Below the pieces are notes generated by a model, which saw only the letters and a list, made by a program, of their open reading frames with translations, was not told where the DNA came from and did no database searches. From Ctenosaura bakeri (Eukaryota > Chordata > Lepidosauria > Squamata > Iguanidae), in assembly GCA_948474755.1 (NCBI GenBank), contig CAOLHI010000073.1, forward strand, positions 310,001-374,000: a stretch of 64,000 nucleotides of DNA, written 5' to 3'. Shown in pieces: positions 45,591-56,852 of this stretch. The stretch's first letter is position 1; every line of letters begins with the position of its first letter. Position numbers and translations under genes: made by a program.

Positions 45591-46875
45591 GTTCCCAGGC
45601 TTTGCACTCTGGTACAAGAAGATTCATATGTATTTATGACCTGGGCAGTTCAGAGAGAAGCGTTCTCTCACCAAGCATCTTCCTATCCCTCCTTAAGGAA
45701 GTATAGTATTCATTTTTTGACACTCTCACATAATAGCCTTGCCTCAAAAATGGACTTTTTACAGGGGTATCTTCTTCAACTGGTAACTCACATGTGTTTT
45801 TCTGCCTGCCTCATCTGTCCCTTTCTTACAGCTGCCCATTAAGAAGTAAAAGATGGAATAGATTCAGAAAATCTTTTCATCAGGGGTCACCCACTGAAAT
45901 CATGGATCCCCTTCAGAAGTTCAGGACCAAATACTCTGGCCACCAACACACTGTAGAAATAAGTATGTCTTATACCAATGTAAAATCCAGAGTAATGGGT
46001 CAGCTGTGGGATTTGTTGGCCCTTCACATGCCATGATTGCCGGGAGTAGCCTTATGACAGGACAACAGACACAGGTTCTGCCAGCAGCATGGCTACACAG
46101 GTGCTCCATCCTTTCCCACAGAGACAAGTGATTAATTGTGGACCTCGTGCAGTACATGAGCTGGCTAACAGGGTACTGCCTGGCTTGTTTCACTAATGAT
46201 TTCCTCCTAGCATGCAGAACAAGATCAGAGAATCTATGCTTCCTGACTGGCACAGCACATTGAAGGCATGGAGGAGAACAATCCCACATCTCCATCTTTC
46301 CTCCTTTCAGGGAAATTTGTGCTGCTTCAGATGTTGTCAGACCCCATTAAACAACCTAATTAATCCAAGCTTTAGATGTCAGGGCAACTGACGTCTTGCA
46401 TGCTTTCTCTTTCTCTCTTTCTCTGTCTCTCTCGATCTCCCTGCCCCCCCACTCGCCTTCCCCACAGCGTGCTCAGAGTAGGTACTAAGCCTGATATTTT
46501 GTAGAGGCAAGCAAAGACAGATTTAGTCACAAACCAAGACCTGACTGGCCAGATGCTCATTCAATGAGCACAATTTTGCAAGTCAATTGATTAGTTTTCC
46601 AAAAAAATTAGGAGTCCATTTGTAGAGCTGGTTCATTTCCTATGTTCTGCCATGTTTTCCATGCCAGCTAAGTTGGAATATATGGCAGAGATGCCCTGTG
46701 GAGCAGATACTTCAAAATACATTTGTATAGGGTAAAAACTCTTCATTTCCTCTTGATGGGGAAGATAAGCAAAAATTAGAGACAACAATTACCTTTACAT
46801 CAGCCTTTTTTGGATTCCCCATAATCATCCAGCTGGACCTTGGGCTACCTTGGGGGAAGGAAGATGTTAGATAGA
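45591..46875. other. No gene seen
   Basis: Overlapping 80- to 124-codon frames on both strands lack domains. A CT-rich stretch with a short C run lies near 46400-46455. Confidence 0.4.
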
Positions 46876-47090
46876 AGAACTAGAATGGTACAGTGGTTTG
46901 AGTGTTGGACAAAGTATCCAGGAGACTAGGGTTCAAATCCCTGCTCAGGCATGGAAAAGCACCTTGGGAAGGCCACACTCTCAGCCTCAGAGGAAAGCAA
47001 TGGCAAATATTGTCTAAATAAATTTTTCTAAGAAAGCCGTAGGATATATTCATTGTAAGCTGGTAACACTTAACAACAGCAGCAATTATC
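46876..47090 (+). repeat. tRNA-derived SINE
   Basis: Head aactagaatggtacagtggt, gagtgttggac; B-box-like agggttcaaatccctgctca; body cctcagaggaaagcaatggc; tail taacaacagcagc. Confidence 0.8.
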
Positions 47091-47335
47091 CAGCAAGGCT
47101 TCATTTATGTTTTCATGTTAGACAAAGAACATCAAGACAAAAAGTTTCAACACAATTTGAAAAATCAAGAATAGAGGTCTCATTTGAGAGGCAGAAGACA
47201 GTTCTACCTATGCCATATGAACAACGGAGGATGATTGTCTTGTTGTTGTTGTTTTAAGGTTGCATTTCATCTTGAGGTAGAGAAGCAGCTCAGCAAGAGT
47301 ACAAATGACTATTAAGAAAAGAAGAACGTTGAGGG
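47091..47335. other. No feature seen
   Basis: Unique stretch between two SINEs. Confidence 0.4.
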
Positions 47336-47505
47336 GAAATACATGAAGGGCAGGGCCATATGTCAGCAAAAGAACATACACTTGGCATGCAGAAGGCCCC
47401 AGATTCAGTCTCCAACATCTCCACACAGAGCTGGGAAAGACTGCTGTCTAAAATTACTGTGGACAATAATAATTGGGTGAGGTGGGTCAATGGTCTAATT
47501 CAGCA
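47336..47505 (+). repeat. Second tRNA-headed SINE family, single copy
   Basis: The head cttggcatgcagaaggcccc followed by agattcagtctccaacatct has the A-box to B-box layout of a tRNA-Ala-like promoter. The body has gctgggaaagactgctgtct and the end ggtcaatggtctaattcagc. Its sequence differs from the common SINE in this window. This SINE type is widespread in squamates (from family knowledge). Confidence 0.65.
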
Positions 47506-47747
47506 TCAGGTCTACGAATAACTGAGAATATACTGTTCCCAGGGAGCAGGTACTTTGGACTGAGAATCCTTGCTCTCTGGATCTCAATATCTTTTGATTT
47601 CTTTGTTCTTTTCAAACTTGGGCTGAATATGAACACAGACAGCTGTGCTTAAAAAACAGACTTAAAAATAGCTGGGGGGTGGGGAGCGAGTGGTTTTCAA
47701 GCAGCAATTTTTTCCCTTGAGTGGTTTGTGAGCAGTTTTCCAACACC

Positions 47748-47795
47748 TACTCCTGAGTAAATTTATTCACAAATAAGTGCAGTACTGTGTCATTG
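47748..47795. repeat. Short dispersed repeat (ctcctgagtaaatttattca)
   Basis: cctactcctgagtaaattta, then taagtgcagtactgtgt; related to 42786. Confidence 0.3.
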
Positions 47796-49017
47796 GGAAA
47801 AAAAAAGGGGGAGGAATAGTTAGTACTCACTTCTATTCCTGTCCAAACATTGCTAGAGTCATTACACAGAACTGAATGGCTCACTCTCCCTGAACCACTT
47901 ATGGAACTGGGACACTAAGGCAGGACTTAGAAAGTAGCCCATGACCAGCTGTTTATTATATGCTCCAAAATGTATTTTGTCAAAAATAAAAGAAATAAAA
48001 GAAAAAGAGAAAGCTGCAGCAAGGCAAATACACTCCCAGTGTTTTAAATGACGTGAATTCATAAACGGGTAGGAATAAAAAATCCAACTTGTTCATCTTT
48101 GTCAGATTCTATTTCTTGCAAAGTTGCTTTATCTGGTTGGTGAATTAAGCTTTCTGTTTTGCACTTGATAAAGTTTTGCACTTTGAGCTAATACCCACTT
48201 GATTCTCACCACACCTTGCAAAAGTCAGGCACATGAATATATGATCAGAACACTGTCTTTCTCTATATCCCCCCATGGTTTGGAATCTTCATTCAGAAGG
48301 CATTTCAAATGTGGTCCAAATTAATTTCTGTTTCTTTCATCCATTGCATTCATTTTAGAAACAGACTTCCAATTTTAATCTCAGATCAAGGATAAGGATA
48401 GAATGTTGTGGTGGTGGTGGTGGTGGTGGGTTTTGCATAACCCTAAAAAAAATGCATTTGCCAGCTCCAGAGATTGGCAATGACACCAGCGGCAGCTGGT
48501 CTTAGAGGTCCATTCATTACCGAGGCCAGTGATACATTCCAAAGAGGGGAAAATGTGCACCAAAATGACATTTTTTTGTGTAAAAAGTGGGTGTGGAAGT
48601 CTTGCAGTCCAATATGGAATTGGGGCAGGATGAGAAAATGCACTGGAAATGAAACTGAAAAAGTTTTGCATCCAAGATCTTCTTGGCGTACTAAATCCAA
48701 CATAGGTTGAAATAGAAAGGAACAGTACATGTGTAGACTTGGACTGAGCACAGATTTATTGTACTGGGTTTTCCTGGAACACCCCTTTCTCACTACCATT
48801 ATGGAGTAGGGATGGGATGAATATTCATTTTTATTTGTTTTCCTGAAGAGAAAAGGGTCTCCCAATGATGCATTTTTTTCTCTTTCCTGTGCAGAAAAAT
48901 CAAAAAATCAAAACAACCCTCTCAAGCTCAACTGTGCTTTGTGTAAAAAGAAAACAAAACCTCACAAATATATCTGTGCAGAATAATTCTCTGGCACACT
49001 TTACAAGGTGTGAATGC
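47796..49017. other. No gene seen; (TGG)n at 48407-48430
   Basis: Unique sequence with one short trinucleotide run. The 140-codon minus frame (48443-48865) overlaps other frames and shows no domain. Confidence 0.45.
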
Positions 49018-49086
49018 CTTGATGTAAGCTGCCTTGGGTCCCATGTTGAGAGAAAGGTAGGATGTAAATAAAATAAATAATAAATG
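49018..49086 (+). repeat. L2-type LINE tail, very short
   Basis: gatgtaagctgccttgggtc, then gagaaaggtaggatgtaaat and a (AAAT)n-like end. Confidence 0.55.
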
Positions 49087-49474
49087 TAGAAACTCCACAC
49101 AGAAATCTTTGTTCTCTCCCACAGCAGGGAGAAAGTCATAGGAATCCTCACCTGGGAGGACAATCTAGATGAAGAGGTATATCACAAATGAGAAAGGCCT
49201 TGGGAAATGACAGTTGGTATGGTGCAAAAATACACAGATGGAAGGCACACCCTCTAACACTTCACAGAGGAAAACTGGAACACATGTTGCCAAGCACCGT
49301 CAGAGTGTAGTCAAGGTGGCAAGAGTTATTAATGAGGAAAAACACACAAGCATAGAGAAGCTGCAGGAATTTGCTTTTGTCTAAGTTTACTGGGAAGGGC
49401 AAGATTCTTCCCTTCTTCTTGTCTCCCGCTGCTGAGTTAACTAAGTGCAAACTCCTTTTGCTTTTTAAACTCAG
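49087..49474. other. No gene seen
   Basis: Unique sequence up to the long MITE. A 169-codon + frame (49371-49880) starts here and runs through the MITE; it has no domain and depends on the MITE's GC-rich interior. Confidence 0.45.
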
Positions 49475-49874
49475 GGCCTTTCCACATGAGAAAGTTAAAA
49501 CAGGCCAAGGCACAGAGGTCGCCCATACCTTGGATCAGACTAGATCTGGACTACTTACCTTAGTTCCTCACCTTAGTCTGATCCAAAATGCTCCCAGGTG
49601 GTCCTCCAGCACACTAAGTGAAGACCGGAAAAATTCAGTCTTTCAATCTTCTGGAGCGTCCCATTGCGTTCCTGCTGACTTGTGCAGATGCACAGGCTCA
49701 CACCAATGCGAGCCTGCAATCAGTAGAGGGTGGGCTGTGGGCATGGCCAGCATCAGCAGTAGGTCCAGACCCACGAAGAAACAGGAAGCCACCATTTTCA
49801 GCCAGAGCAGTGCGGATCTAAAACCTCACACTGCTCCGATTCGCCCTGGACTAATGGAGGAGCCCTGCAGAAGG

Positions 49875-49882
49875 GCTTAAGG
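49875..49882. repeat. SPIN-like element target duplication, left
   Basis: GCTTAAGG, identical to 50071-50078. Confidence 0.92.
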
Positions 49883-50070
49883 CAGTGGTTCTCAATCTTC
49901 CTAATGCCGTGACCCTTTAATACAGTTTCTCCTGTTGTGGTGACCCCCAACCATTATCATAGTGTCAGAAGCTCAACCTGAGAAGGGCTTGAAGCGAGGT
50001 CTTAGGCGACCCCTGTGAAAGGGTCGTGCGACCCCCAAAGGGGTCCCGACCCCCAGGTTGAGAACCACTG
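49883..50070 (+). mobile_element. SPIN-like non-autonomous hAT transposon
   Basis: 188 bp starting CAGTGGTTCTCAATCTTCC and ending GGTTGAGAACCACTG, an inverted-repeat pair. Inside are taatgccgtgaccctttaat, gttgtggtgacccccaacca and ggtcttaggcgacccctgtg, the marks of the SPIN ('Space Invader') hAT family. A perfect 8-bp duplication GCTTAAGG flanks it, as hAT transposases make. The middle is deleted compared with autonomous elements. No transposase. SPIN is known for horizontal spread among tetrapods, including lizards (established knowledge). Confidence 0.9.
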
Positions 50071-50078
50071 GCTTAAGG
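50071..50078. repeat. SPIN-like element target duplication, right
   Basis: GCTTAAGG, second copy. Confidence 0.92.
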
Positions 50079-50410
50079 GAAAGTCTGCGTTACTTCGGAC
50101 CCAGAAGAACCGGTAAGTAATGGCATGGAGCGATTCACTCGCCTCGAGCAGAAAGGGCTTCAGTTTGGGGTCCAAAAGAGGGAAAATAGAAGGAAAAGAG
50201 AGAAACCAGGACACTTTAGAAGCTGCTGAAAAAGTGGACTGAGAGAGGGTTAATGAAGAGTATCCCAGCCAAATTGGGACAGCTGAAGAGTAAGGGAAGG
50301 GGCAATTGTCAGAAATTGTCCAATTCTTTATTCAAATGGTTGACCAACACAGAAAGCAAATTATTGTCTGAAGGACATGGGATAGAGAAAGCCTGTGAGT
50401 TTTAAGCAGG

Positions 50411-50600
50411 GAGAGCCAGTGTGGTATAATGGTTTGAGCATTGGACTACAACCCTGGAAACCAGTGTTCAATTCCTGCTCAGCCGTGTAAGCACACTGGT
50501 TGACCTTGGTTGCATCACACACTCTCAGCTCCAGAAAAATGCATGACAGGATCACATTAGGGTTGCCATAAGTCAGAAGTGACTAGAAGACACACAGTAC
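50411..50600 (+). repeat. tRNA-derived SINE, well preserved
   Basis: Head ggagagccagtgtggtataa and gagcattggactacaaccct; B-box-like agtgttcaattcctgctcag; body ctcagctccagaaaaatgca; tail gggttgccataagtcagaag then gactagaagacacacag. Confidence 0.87.
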
Positions 50601-51501
50601 CAAGAAGAAAGTGCACACGGATTGAAAGCGTGACTCTTTTATCAAAAATTTCAACACAGCATACCAATTTTTTTTTTAAAAAAACCAACAACCTGACAAT
50701 GACAAGCTGTCCCTGATTTAACTTCCCATTCATTTCATAAAACAAAGGGAGTGAACCCAAGTTCATCATTCTTTGGTTTTGTAAAAATCATTCTTTGTGG
50801 AGTCATCATGATCACCTCCTTCTCAGGTGATGAAGTACCTCCTTTGCTTCTGTCCTCTGAGGAAAAAAGCCCACTTTCCCCCACCCCATTCTTCCAAATT
50901 ACCTTAGCAATGCATGAGCACGTGGGTTAAAAAAAAGACAGGCAAAGTGGGTAGATTAATGGGCTGGCCTTTAACCTTAAACCCATGGAAACCCACAAGG
51001 GAAATGTATTTCTCCATCAGCACAAACTCAAAAACACAAGCAAAAATAATTTGGTACTAAAGACATTTCTGACAGCAAACCTAATTTCTCCCCTGGGGCT
51101 GTGAGAAGTAACTGGCCACCTAATGCCCCGTGTCAGCGAACCTACTAGAAGCAAAGTGCAGGACCAATGTGTTAATCAGAGCTGGAGCCTTACAAGAATA
51201 CAGCCATTACAGAAAGAAATGCACAAGGAAGAAGCAAACCAGACTGTGATGGCCAAAGAGCCAAAAGAGCTCAGAGGTGAGAGCCAAAATTGTCTTCAGC
51301 TGCCTCTGAATCCCAGTATATAAGACCACCAGAATGGCCTTGCTGGCTCAAAGGACCAATTTGTAGAACGTCTGTTGTCAGGAGTGTCTGATCATAGGAC
51401 TCAGGGTCGTTACAAGCAGGACACAATAATAATGGTATCCTTGTTGTTTACTACCAGCTATCTTTGTTCAGCACTGACACACCAGAGTTTGGAGAAATTA
51501 A
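50601..51501. other. No gene seen
   Basis: Unique sequence. A 66-codon + frame at 51123-51323 has no domain. Confidence 0.4.
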
Positions 51502-51702
51502 GGCCATTTCCACACTACACTGTTATAGTGCTATTATTCCACTTTTCACATCCTGTGGAATCCTGGGGTTTACAGTTGAGGGAGGGGCCTTTAGAATTCC
51601 CAGCCAGAGAGCTCTTTGGCCTCGGTAAACTACAAACCCCAGAATTCCACAGGATGTTGCAAGCAGAATAATAGCCCTATAACAGTGTAGGATGGAAAGG
51701 CC
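51502..51702. mobile_element. GGCC-type MITE
   Basis: GGCCATTTCCACACTACACTG to CAGTGTAGGATGGAAAGGCC; centre cctttagaattcccagccag and agctctttggcctcggtaaa. The flanking triplets do not match, and the right end has base changes. Confidence 0.87.
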
Positions 51703-51767
51703 CTCCGTTTACTTGGAGAATGCAGGGGAATCTCATTCTAACGAAACAAACTCAGTAACAGCACCAT

Positions 51768-51840
51768 TACAAACCCCAGAATTCAACAAGAAGTTGAAAG
51801 AAGAATAATAGCACCATAACAGTGTAGTGCAGAAATGGCC
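51768..51840. mobile_element. Right arm only of a GGCC-type MITE
   Basis: tacaaaccccagaattcaac, agaagttgaaagaagaataa, agtgtagtgcagaaatggcc: a right arm with no left partner, 65 bp after the previous copy. Confidence 0.8.
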
Positions 51841-51856
51841 TAAGTTTTGGGACAAC

Positions 51857-52037
51857 GATCATTTCCACACTACACTCTTATAGCATGATTATTCCACTTT
51901 CAACATCCTATGGAATCCTGGGGTTTGCAGTTTAGGGAGGAGCCTCTGAATCCCCTCCCTAAAGTTCAAACCCCAGGATTCTGTAGGATGTTGAAAGTGG
52001 AATAATCACACTATAAGACTAGAGTGTGGAAATGGCC
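51857..52037. mobile_element. GGCC-type MITE with AAC duplication
   Basis: GATCATTTCCACACTACACTC to GACTAGAGTGTGGAAATGGCC; AAC on both sides (51854-51856 and 52038-52040). Inner arms cctatggaatcctggggttt and aaaccccaggattctgtagg. Confidence 0.87.
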
Positions 52038-52399
52038 AACAACTCACAAAATCCTTCAGAATGGGAGATACTGGGAATTGCAGTCTGCAAACCTAACTTT
52101 TCCAAGTTCTAGGTGAACCAGCTCACTGAGTGATGCTTCCATTTAGCTGTCATATCTAACAGTCACTGCTATTCAGTTTCAATGTCTGCTCATGCACAAA
52201 CCTTTCTCAGCTCTAGATATATCCACAAGGGTAGAAACATTACAGCCCACCTGCTCCTAAATGCAGTTACATTTTCCCCCAGATGTTTTTCACAAGTCCA
52301 AGATGCTCCCTTAGCAACCTAGCATGATTGCTCAAGAAAACCCATACAAGAATATCTCACCAACAGTTCATCAAAAAATTGTATATTTGCAGCACAGTA
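52038..52399. other. No gene seen
   Basis: Unique stretch. Confidence 0.4.
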
Positions 52400-52480
52400 C
52401 AATGTGTGTTTAACGTAATACCTACTGAGTTCAGTCAAGTTACTGATACAAGTTAGCTTTATTAGGACTGCAGGCTTAAT
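52400..52480. repeat. Short dispersed repeat (acctactgagttcagtcaag type)
   Basis: aatacctactgagttcagtc then ttattaggactgcaggctta; same family as 1197. Confidence 0.4.
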
Positions 52481-52499
52481 GGCCTAAGAGCATCATAAA

Positions 52500-52650
52500 A
52501 TAACGTAAAAAGTGTCCCACACTGGATCAGAATAAAGACCTATCTGGTCCAAAATTCTGTTCCCATAGTGGCCAATCAATAGCCCATGTGGGGAGGGAAA
52601 GCTGACAAAATCTGCCAGCTCCAAGCAGACTATTTCTCTAACACTCTTCT
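52500..52650 (+). repeat. Old LINE 3' fragment (as at 27.5 kb)
   Basis: cactggatcagaataaagac, ctatctggtccaaaattctg, ttcccatagtggccaatcaa. Same word order as the LINE pieces at 27497 and 62960. Confidence 0.5.
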
Positions 52651-53235
52651 TCCTTAATGACCATTGTACCTGTGGCCCTTTTTCTGTGCCAATATATTTC
52701 TGGCAGTGAAATGTACCAACAGTATTCTAGCAAAAAACAACAGACCATGCTTCCCAGTCCAGTTTTTCATTCTTAATATTGATGAACATTCTGATTCTAG
52801 GTGTAATTACACTGTCTTGCTTCATTTTATCCAGACAAACACCCTGCCAGCATTTACTGTGATGTACGTTGAGTTAGGTTTGCTGGGATTCTTTTGTTGA
52901 ATAAATCAAGACCCTTTGCTTGAACAATTGCTAGCAACTCATCTGAAACTTCTAGCCACATTTGTTCCATAGGCCTGTGAAAATGAGGACAACCTGTAGT
53001 TTGGCAGAGATGGTCCAAATAATAAGGCCCTCAAATCTTTAATCCAACCTTAAGTACAAGATTTTAAGAAACAGTTCATGTTTTTAAGCCAATTAATTCA
53101 TGAGCATATCAGGGAGTCTTGCATGCAGTTCAGTTGTCCAGCTTCAGATGTTCATTTGACCTGAATTTTGGACGGCATGAACCACTGGAGCACACTGCTG
53201 CTTTTGTAACCACCCTGTACTCAAAACCTATGTCA
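52651..53235. other. No gene seen
   Basis: Unique sequence; a 78-codon + frame without domain. Confidence 0.4.
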
Positions 53236-53348
53236 TATAGCAGGGGTGGGCAACCTCCTGAGGGCTTTGGCCCATAACTCTCATCAGATATAGTTAGCAT
53301 TGCCAACAGTGTAGAATTATGAGAGTTGCCATCCAAAAGCACATGGAC
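53236..53348. repeat. MITE-like palindromic repeat (agatgtt/actccca type)
   Basis: gcaggggtgggcaacctcct, ggcccataactctcatcaga, tagttagcattgccaacagt, then attatgagagttgccatcca. Confidence 0.5.
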
Positions 53349-53684
53349 GACCACATCTTTTCTACCCTGTATGGATAGTGAGAGGGGTTGTGAATTTCAC
53401 ATTCTCAGGACAACTTCCAGCAAAGGACATATCAAGACAAGCTCCTTGTCCAGTAACGTTCTACGAATGCACAATCAGAAGTAAAGTATGCATTGGTGAC
53501 TGATGTTTATTTCAAATGCGGGGGCGGGGGGGGGACAGAAGAAAAGACATCTTACCTGTGTGCTGGGTATTTCTCCACCTCAAACTATATATCCCATGAT
53601 ACCTTAATCTGGAGCAAGACCACCCTAAGACTCTCAGAGCACCTTCCCTCATACCCGAAGTGGGGAACAATCATTATTTTGGGT
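53349..53684. other. No gene seen
   Basis: Unique sequence with a short G run near 53520. Confidence 0.4.
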
Positions 53685-53750
53685 GTTGTTGCACTAAAAC
53701 TCCCATGATCCCTTACAACAGGCTAGGTCAATGGGAACTGCAGCCCAACT
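53685..53750. repeat. MITE-like repeat (agatgtt/actccca type), partial
   Basis: gttgcactaaaactcccatg, atcccttacaacaggctagg, caatgggaactgcagcccaa. Confidence 0.4.
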
Positions 53751-54370
53751 AAAGTGCCTCTTGTTTCCCTCATGAGCCTTTTAGTTATCTCTCTGTGGAA
53801 AGTATTATTGCTAGAATTTATAATGTGATCCAATTCCCTTTTCCCACATACTCTAGAGAGGTTGGGCTGGACTTCATGGACTAAAGATCCAAGTTGATGG
53901 AAGCTTGAGCTCATGGAAATGAAAAGGCTGAAATGTTGGTAGATTCATACATTCTTCATAGTGGTGTAGAAGGGATTGCTGACTGATAGTACAGTAGCTT
54001 CTTAAGATGCAATCACAGCCAACCTCCTATCAGGAAAAAAGGAAATAAAAAGTGTGCTACAGCCATCCTCTGTCATGTAAAAATGATCCAGATCTTTTAG
54101 TTATTTCCTTAGAGTGGAAAGTGATAAAAGTGATACATCAGGATTGCCACCAGGATCACCATCTTCATTGCAATGACATGACATGTCTAAATACTCCAAA
54201 CAAGTCCCATTCTGAACATGGTATGATGACACACACACACACACACCTGTCTCTCTCACTTTTTTTTAATTTTGGCTACTGAAGTAACAATGGCATGTAG
54301 CATACTGGAGCAGTTTATGCTTCCCAACGTTCAAACCAGATGAACTTCTGAAGGACAAGTTGGATAGCAA
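53751..54370. other. No gene seen; (CA)n at 54229-54246
   Basis: Unique sequence with one short CA run. Confidence 0.45.
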
Positions 54371-54723
54371 TAATAAATATTAATAAATATTAATAAATAT
54401 TTGAAGGGATGCCATGTAGAGGAAGGAGGGGGCTTGTTTTCTGCTGCTCCAGAAACCAGGACAAGGAGCAATGGATTCAAGCTGCAGGAAAGGAGATTCC
54501 ACCTGAACCTCAGGAAGAACTTCCTGACAGTCAGGGCTGTCCGGCAGTGGAATCTGCTGCCTCGGAGAGTAGTGGAGTCTCCTACCTTGGAGGTTTTTAA
54601 GCAGAGGCTTGATGGCCATCTGTCGGGAGTGCTTTGAGGGTGTTCCTGCATGACAGGGAGTTGGACTGGATGGCCCGTGTGGTCTCTTCCAACTCTACAT
54701 TTCTATGATTCTATGATTCTATG
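54371..54723 (+). mobile_element. CR1-type LINE 3' end
   Basis: Preceded by a (TAATAAATAT)n run (54371-54401). The CR1 3' region follows: tatttgaagggatgccatgt, gcttgttttctgctgctcca, ggagattccacctgaacctc, gaacttcctgacagtcaggg, tggaggtttttaagcagagg. It ends in the attctatg tandem (54703-54723). Frames of 60-80 codons here are LINE remnants or their antisense. Confidence 0.9.
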
Positions 54724-56238
54724 ACCACATTACAAGGATCCTCGATATAGACATAGAGTCAATGAGGAACTCTCTTCCGAGTGGGATGGGAGATGTGCAT
54801 CAGGCTATAGCCCCTACCTCGAGAAGTCTTTTTAACCAAAGATTAAACTGGTTTAAACTGGTTTTAGGTGATACAAGCTGACCATGTCAAGAAATCTTGG
54901 ATTCAAAAGCCATGTTGGTTGTAATGCAAAGGATGAGCCAATGAGAGGCTGTTAACAGAGCAGCTTCCCTCCATTCTCAGCCTAGATGAGATTCAACCTT
55001 TGACGGGAAGGGAAAGGCAAAAAGAAGCCACAGCTCAGTGAGCCATCCTCTCCTCTCCGCAAATATTTATGTGCTAAGCTTTCCCACTTAAAAGCCTAAT
55101 TGGAGTGTAGTGGAGCTCAGTACACTTGAAGGTAGCCTAATGGAGACATTGCAGTGCTATTAGCACAGATGGTTGTCATATGTATGCAAATGAGGAGCAA
55201 ATTGAATTTGGTGTCCCCTCTCGCCAGCTGTCCTATCAGCTCCAGCTTCTGCAGCAGTTAATCCTTCCGTGCAGATTCATTACCACTGGTGCATTAATCA
55301 TCGCTGCTTTGCCTGGTACAAAAGAAAGAGCTCTCTCTTTCATGTGAATGCTTCCTTCGGCAGAGGTGTCCCAGCTCTGGAAAAGAAGGGCATGTGGGTG
55401 GCTTCATTAGTGAAAGGATTCAGGAGGAGGGGAATGGATGGCCTGGCTCTTTCTTACATCTGATGTGCCCCTGTGCCAGTTCAAAGAGGTAGGGATGGTG
55501 CAACCCACCTGTCAGTTTGCTTGAGGGAGAAACACCCAGTTCCAAGGTCCTATCCAGGGACAATGGCACATACATAGCAGCTGGGCCTCTTCTCAGTCCA
55601 TTTGTGCTACAGCCCCCCTTTTCTGGGCTTCAATCCATGTAGGCCTACCAAACGCTGAGCACCAAAGCTTCAATAAGGGGTGCCTGGGGATTCCAGCCCC
55701 CTCAATCCCCATTAACATCCAGTGCAAACTTCTGTTGACTTTAATGAGAACAAGAGCAATGCCTTATTGTAAACCACTTGAGCTAATATATCCTCATTAC
55801 TGGAAGTTGCAAGAGGGAAAACAAAACCATTAAGGTTGTATCTATCATTTAGCCTGAGGCAACAGACACAGCATCATATAATAGGACAGCCAAAATCTGA
55901 TCTCAGGACCATTTCTTCCCTCTCTCCCTCCCTCCTTGTTGCTCATGTATGCACCTGAACATATACAAAAAGGTGAATATACAAAAAGGCAGATATAAAA
56001 GGTACATTGTATGGCAGTCTTAAGGGGGGAAAAGCCTGTCCTTTAGATGCTGGTAATGTTTGTCTGATGGATTAGGCTTCTGTTCATGGATATTGAAAAG
56101 ACCAGCTCTGAAGTGAAGCATGTACAAACTTCAAATGTGCATGATTTTTATATGCAGGCATGTATAAAAAGCAAAATTAAGATTGGCCTGCAGTTCAAAT
56201 GGTGTTATAGATGCCACTGACGGTACATTTTCTTACCA
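54724..56238. other. No gene seen; conserved-looking block 55030-55330
   Basis: No domain-bearing frame. 55030-55330 is free of repeats and dense in developmental-type binding words: ATGCAAAT octamer at 55184-55191, cctaattgg, cagctg, gcattaatcat. This is a candidate regulatory element by inference only. Confidence 0.4.
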
Positions 56239-56322
56239 AAAACAATAGAGTTCTGTGGCATCCCAAAGACTGCCAGATTTATTATGGTGTGAGCTTTGTG
56301 CTATAGTACACTAAATTTAAAA
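56239..56322. repeat. Dispersed repeat, antisense relative of the one at 20.8 kb
   Basis: agagttctgtggcatcccaa, agactgccagatttattatg, gtgtgagctttgtgctatag. This is the arm sequence of the repeat with the catctgatgaag core. Confidence 0.4.
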
Positions 56323-56849
56323 CACAGTTATAATGTGCTAAGTTAAACGAGGACTTTTTAGTAACCTTGGGGCATCTAATTTTTTTTTCCTGTTTGTACA
56401 TGTACATGGGCTTAACAGTTTTAATTTGTTAGATAGTTTAATATGTTTTGTTGTTGTTAACTGCTGTCAAGTTGACTTTGACTTATAATTGCAGCTGTCT
56501 TCACAGCTTCTAAGGTATTTGTTCTTTGTGATTTTGGCTGCTATGGACTGACATGACTCTCCCTTTGAAAACTGCTTCCAGAACTATTGCAGAAAAATTG
56601 TCATTGATATCTATTCTGAAAATGTCCCCAGAGTATCATCTGACTTTGTTCCATCTAGAGTGTTTAACTGCAATGCATAGAACCTACCTTTGAAGGGTGT
56701 TCAGAAAAGGTAATGGGTACAGAATGCAATAATGATAATGTGTGTGGGAAGCCATGGACAGAATTATTGACAGGTTCTTTCCTGCAAAGGCTGCTCTGAT
56801 TATCAGTTTGTTTCTGAGCACAGTTCAAAGTATTTGTTGATGGTATTTT
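56323..56849. other. No gene seen; small BovB-tail-like piece near 56445-56500
   Basis: gttgttgttaactgctgtca followed by agttgactttgacttataat matches the 3' words of the BovB fragment at 32413. Otherwise unique. Confidence 0.45.
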
Positions 56850-56852
56850 AAA

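Larger units (their letters stand above)
49475..50160. mobile_element. Long GGCC MITE, copy C, split by a SPIN-like element
   Basis: Left end GGCCTTTCCACATGAG, right end cgagcagaaagggctt. Shared landmarks with copies A and B are acaggctcacaccaatgcga (hairpin 2 in weakened form), agcctgcaatcag, aggaagccaccatttt and agcagtgcggatc. CAG flanks both sides if the right edge is 50160, but the end has changed so this is less certain. Without the 188-bp insert and its duplication the element is about 490 bp. Hairpins 1 and 3 have largely decayed. Confidence 0.75.

Noticed and set aside
48443..48865. 140-codon minus frame
   Set aside because: No domain; includes poly-H/poly-V-like neighbours from the (TGG)n run and overlaps other frames.
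54401..54651. Several 63-106-codon frames on both strands
   Set aside because: All lie in a CR1 3' end; they are LINE remnants or its antisense.
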